From assembly GCF_001659605.2 (NCBI RefSeq), contig NC_035169.2:4516110-4580109 (forward strand): 64,000 nucleotides of DNA. Reading direction: 5' to 3'. The notes under the pieces are model-generated. The model saw only the letters and a list, made by a program, of their open reading frames with translations, made no database searches and was not told where the DNA came from. Every line of letters starts with the position of its first letter. Within the stretch, counting starts at the first letter, position 1. Source of the DNA: Manihot esculenta (taxonomy: Eukaryota; Streptophyta; Magnoliopsida; Malpighiales; Euphorbiaceae). Positions 60,985-64,000 of this stretch are shown one piece after another. The translations under genes and the position numbers were made by a program.

Positions 60985-61443
60985 ACATAGGCAGCGGCGG
61001 CGGCGGGTTGGTGGATTCCCTGCTGCAGAGTCAGCTGTCCGATCATCTCCCTCAATTCTGCCAAGGATGCCTCAATCGCAGCAAGTCGCGCCTCTTGGTT
61101 ATCTGCCATGACCGAACTTTGCTCTGATACCAATCTAATAAAGGACTATTTAGACTCCGTCAGGAGTTTCAACCAATATCGCTTGGCTAAGACGAAATAA
61201 GTGAAAAGATAGGATGAAAGACTAAAAGTCTTATTGAAATTCCTCAAAGATTGAAAAGTATTTTTCTAATAGCCAAGGGAGGCTATTTATAATAGAAACA
61301 AAACCCTAATGTGCAAAATTATGAAAATACCCAAAATATCCAAAAATAATAATTAAAATATAAAAGTTAGCCCCGGTCCAAGTCTGCCGTAAAATTCAAG
61401 GCTAGTTGCTCCATGTCATTTGCAACTCATCATATTTCCCACA
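60985..61443 (-). mobile_element. Fragment of another LTR retrotransposon (LTR, PBS and start of gag)
   Basis: On the minus strand an LTR-like stretch of about 307 bp runs from 61443 (TGTGGGAAAT) to about 61137, with a TATAAATA box near 61290. It is followed by the primer-binding site TGGTATCAGAGC (61132-61121) and a gag start codon at 61109. About 41 codons remain (start MADNQEARLAAIEASLAEL) before the TRIM cuts them off. The rest of the element and its second LTR are missing. Confidence 0.8.
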
Positions 61444-61843
61444 CTTGCATCTTTGCTTATCCTCAAGTGTAGAAATTTAAATCCTTATAAAAACAATAAA
61501 GATATAGCCTCGTCCTCAACCATTTAAAACTTAATTTGTCCAAAGCAAAGAGCCAAATTGTCATGCAATAAGATAATAGCAGAAATAGCTTGTTCATTTC
61601 AATAAATCTCATCTTTAAAATGTGTTTCTCAAGATATAAAACTGAACCTTTATTCAATTTCAAGCACACAAAATATTTAGAATGCCATTAATATTAAACT
61701 ACTATTTTGAAAGAATAAACTCTTAAAAACTCTTGGTTAGACTGATAAAATTTAAAGATTTTGGAGAGTTTTATTATACTTCCTACTATATCTTGCATGA
61801 CATCGATAAAGTGAACAAAGTGAACGTGAAACAAATTATTAGT
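61444..61843. other. Intergenic DNA without recognised features
   Basis: AT-rich sequence lies between the retroelement fragment and the PXC3 fragment. I see no coding frame; nothing matches the PXC3 gene here. Confidence 0.5.
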
Positions 61844-62218
61844 GAGTTGAAGTTGTTGAACCTTCATTCCAACCAGCTTACAGGGCAAATTCCTAGCAAC
61901 ATTTTTGCTATGGGAATGTTGGAAGTCCTCGTTCTTACACAAAATAGATTGAGTGGGAGAATTCCTGAGTTCGTTTGAAACTGCAAAGGCCTTTCGAATA
62001 TCTGAATTGGGAACAATGATCTTGAAGGAGTTATTCCAAAGGCAATTGGGAATTTTAGTAGCCTCACGTATTTTGAAGCAGACGATAATCATTTATCTAG
62101 TGATATTATCTCTGAGTTTGCTCAGTGCTCTAATCTCACCCTTCTGAATCTGGCCTCAAATGGATTTAGTGGAGTTATTCCTCCTCAGCTTGGACAGCTT
62201 GTAAATTTGCAGGAATTG
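61844..62218 (+). pseudogene. PXC3 LRR fragment (375 bp), pseudogene
   Basis: It matches 40495-40869 of the PXC3 gene without any indel and with about a dozen substitutions. It covers leucine-rich repeats 6 to the start of 11. One substitution turns a GGA glycine codon into TGA (61975-61977), and the ends are abrupt, without start codon or signal peptide, so it cannot be functional. The high identity shows a recent copy of the neighbour gene. The right border coincides with the start of LTR-like sequence. Confidence 0.92.
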
Positions 62219-63013
62219 TGACCGGTGTCGAATCCGTCAATTTAAAATTCACTAGAGTTTTTTTGTATGAAAGTAGTTTCAGTTGATCATTAGTTAGAAA
62301 AAAATAATTGTCATTATCTATTGTTTGGTTATAGTGGTCAAACATATGAATTCCACAAATTCTTCTTTATATATAAATTAATCCGCTTCGCGCTTAAATT
62401 AATTCCTAGTTAACTAACAATCCCAACACGTATATAGATTTAATAAGTCAACTGCATTAAAAGAGAAAAAACCCAAACTTTGATCAATAAAAACACGCGT
62501 TTTATTTAAATTAAATCTACCAATTTTTTAACAAAAACTAATATATTAATTGCTACCTGTTATTAACCCAATTAAACAATTACGAATTTAATTAGATTAA
62601 GTAGTAATATGTTATTGAATTATAAAAAAACAACAATGAAGGTGGTGTTCTTCAAATTCAGAAATTAACAGAAAATAGAAATAAGATGAAAAGAATTGAA
62701 GCACATAACCTCACAATTTGAATAAAATTTCAATTTAAATTAATGAAAATAATTATTTAGCCTCTAAAGGTCATAATAAATTGCAACAACTAAGGAAAAA
62801 AAGAAGAAAAGAAAAAGAAGAAGATGGAGAAGGAGATGGGAGGCGGCGGCAAGAGAGGAGAGGAGGGAGAGAAGAAAATATATAATGATCTAGGTTTAAT
62901 TATAGGAGCCTTTATATAGGTACAAAAAGATAAAATTTAATAATTTAAAATAAACTCTACTACTCCTATCTTATCCCTATCCTAATCTGATTATGTTTGA
63001 TCCAACTTGAAGC
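62219..63013 (-). repeat. Probable solo or truncated LTR of a retrotransposon
   Basis: On the minus strand the order is TATA-like CTATATAAAGG (near 62915), a CT-rich leader (about 62880-62800, reading CTCTCCCTCCTCTCC), AT-rich DNA, and the end GATTCGACACCGGTCA at 62219. That end is typical of some plant gypsy LTRs (Tat/Athila-like, from memory). The outer border near 63013 is approximate. No coding region follows, so it is a solo LTR or a truncated one. Confidence 0.45.
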
Positions 63014-63032
63014 TTATCTTATCCTTGCTTGG

Positions 63033-63770
63033 TAGGGGTGTAAACGAACTAAACTGTTCATGAGCTATTCGAGGCTCGGCTCGATAAAAACTCAGTAGGG
63101 CTCGACTCGTTTTCTAAACGAGTCGAGCTCGAGCTCGCTTTTTAGGCTCGTTTAATAAACGAGCCGAGTTTAAGCTTAGCAGTATTCAACTCGTTTAAGT
63201 TCGCGAGCTCGGCTCGTTTTCAAGCTTGCGAACAAGCTCGTAAGTAGGCTCGTGAATAAGCTTGTAAGTAGGCTTGTGAACAGGCTCGCGAACAAGCTCG
63301 TGAACAAGCTCGTGAATATGCTCATTTGTCAAGTTTGTGAATAAGTTCATTTACAAGACTCATAAATAAATTTAATAATATATTTATTTATAAACTATTA
63401 AATAAAATCATGAGTTATATCATTTATCCTTTAATATTTTATATTAATGCTATATTTTATAAATGTGTAATTATATTAATTTTTTTATAAATAATTTACT
63501 ATTTAAAATTATATTACAATAATCACAAAAAATATATTTTATAAATTACAATAATTTATAATTTAATTTTAAATTTAAAATAAAGAAGTTAATGATATAT
63601 ATATGAGAATAAATGTAGTATATTAAATATAAATATGATTTTAATATAAAAAAATAAATACTTTACAATAAATATTAAGTAATAATTTTAGAAAGAATTA
63701 AGTAATAATATAAATAAACGAGTCGAGCTGGAGCTTATAAAATTTTTTAATAAACGAGATTGAGCTTAAG
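63033..63770. mobile_element. Truncated hAT-like element with GCTCG-rich subterminal repeats
   Basis: It starts TAGGGGTGTAAACGAAC, a common end of plant hAT elements. Many (A/T)CGAGCTCG and AACAAGCTCGTGAA words follow up to about 63320. The words ATAAACGAG(T/A)CGAGC return near 63712-63760, suggesting the second subterminal region. The right terminal repeat is missing: at 63770 the sequence switches to the PXC3-downstream spacer. No transposase is encoded. Confidence 0.6.
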
Positions 63771-64000
63771 CCATAAAACAATGGAAAATTCATTGATTGG
63801 TCCTGTGATATAGGGAAGCTCATTAGTTGAGTTTAAAAAAATATATTAAAACTATCCTGAAATTTTAGAAAATCTACTAATTAGTCTTGTTGTTAGTTTT
63901 AATTGTTAAGCGTTTTACTATTTAGTTCATGTGATATAGAAAAATTTATTAGCTGATTTTTCAGTTTCGTAAAAATGTCTACTAATTATTCCTTCTATAT
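63771..64000. mobile_element. Partial MITE (with flank) matching 43984-44215, cut by the window end
   Basis: The sequence follows the region downstream of PXC3 for about 230 bases with scattered changes. It includes ~15 bases of flank (AGCCATAAA(A/G)CAATGG) before the MITE start at about 63784. Shared flank suggests that it came by segmental duplication rather than by independent insertion. Confidence 0.65.

Noticed and set aside
60516..61133. 205-codon minus-strand frame across the TRIM
   Set aside because: The first ~50 residues derive from a retroelement leader and gag start, and the rest is read through the TRIM LTRs in antisense, repeating the same peptide twice. It is a chance fusion, not a gene.

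Overview
This is a stretch of plant nuclear DNA. The genes have many introns with GT-AG borders, the proteins are eudicot-like, the intergenic DNA is very AT-rich, and several transposon types are present. The combination suggests a eudicot, perhaps in the Malpighiales/Euphorbiaceae (cassava or rubber-tree relatives). That family guess is an impression from the proteins and repeats, not a proof.

Layout. Positions 1-5.2 kb are AT-rich intergenic DNA with one long-inverted-repeat element. From 5.2 to 23 kb lies a compact conserved gene block: a STELLO-type Golgi protein (+), CTU2 for cytosolic tRNA thiolation (+), NTAQ1, the N-terminal glutamine amidase (-), and a DTW-domain tRNA-modification protein (+). 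From 23.9 to 35.0 kb an 11.1 kb nested transposon sits between the conserved genes. It is a small non-autonomous hAT element with a perfect 8 bp target duplication, interrupted by a complete 10,005 bp Ty3/gypsy retrotransposon. The retrotransposon has two 2,325 bp LTRs that look identical and one unbroken 1,663-residue gag-pol frame. From 39.9 to 43.0 kb is a PXC3-type LRR receptor (pseudo)kinase (+). From 45.7 to 49.8 kb is an intact CC-NB-LRR disease-resistance gene (-). From 50 to 57.7 kb is AT-rich DNA with several MITE-like elements and one unresolved, possibly transcribed region. From 57.8 to 64 kb is a decayed duplicate of the receptor-kinase/NLR area: a truncated NLR pseudogene, a TRIM element, pieces of other retroelements, and a 375 bp fragment of the PXC3 gene.

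Functionally, DTW, NTAQ1, STELLO and PXC3 resemble my recollection of the gene neighbourhood around Arabidopsis At2g41750-At2g41820, so this looks like conserved microsynteny with CTU2 and transposons added. The genes are not an operon or a pathway. Two act on tRNA uridines (CTU2 at U34, DTW at the D-loop), one feeds the N-degron pathway, one supports cellulose synthase assembly in the Golgi, and the receptor and NLR belong to signalling and defence. The right part of the window behaves like a young, rearranging resistance-gene cluster that has also copied parts of its receptor-kinase neighbour.

I found no clear sign of a wholly new biological system. The most interesting points are the architecture of the young retrotransposon's LTRs (iterated GC-rich near-palindromes, a 56 bp x 5 array, a possible leader intron), a GC-AG intron in NTAQ1, a recurrent long-terminal-repeat MITE family, and the mosaic breakpoints in the duplicated NLR copy.
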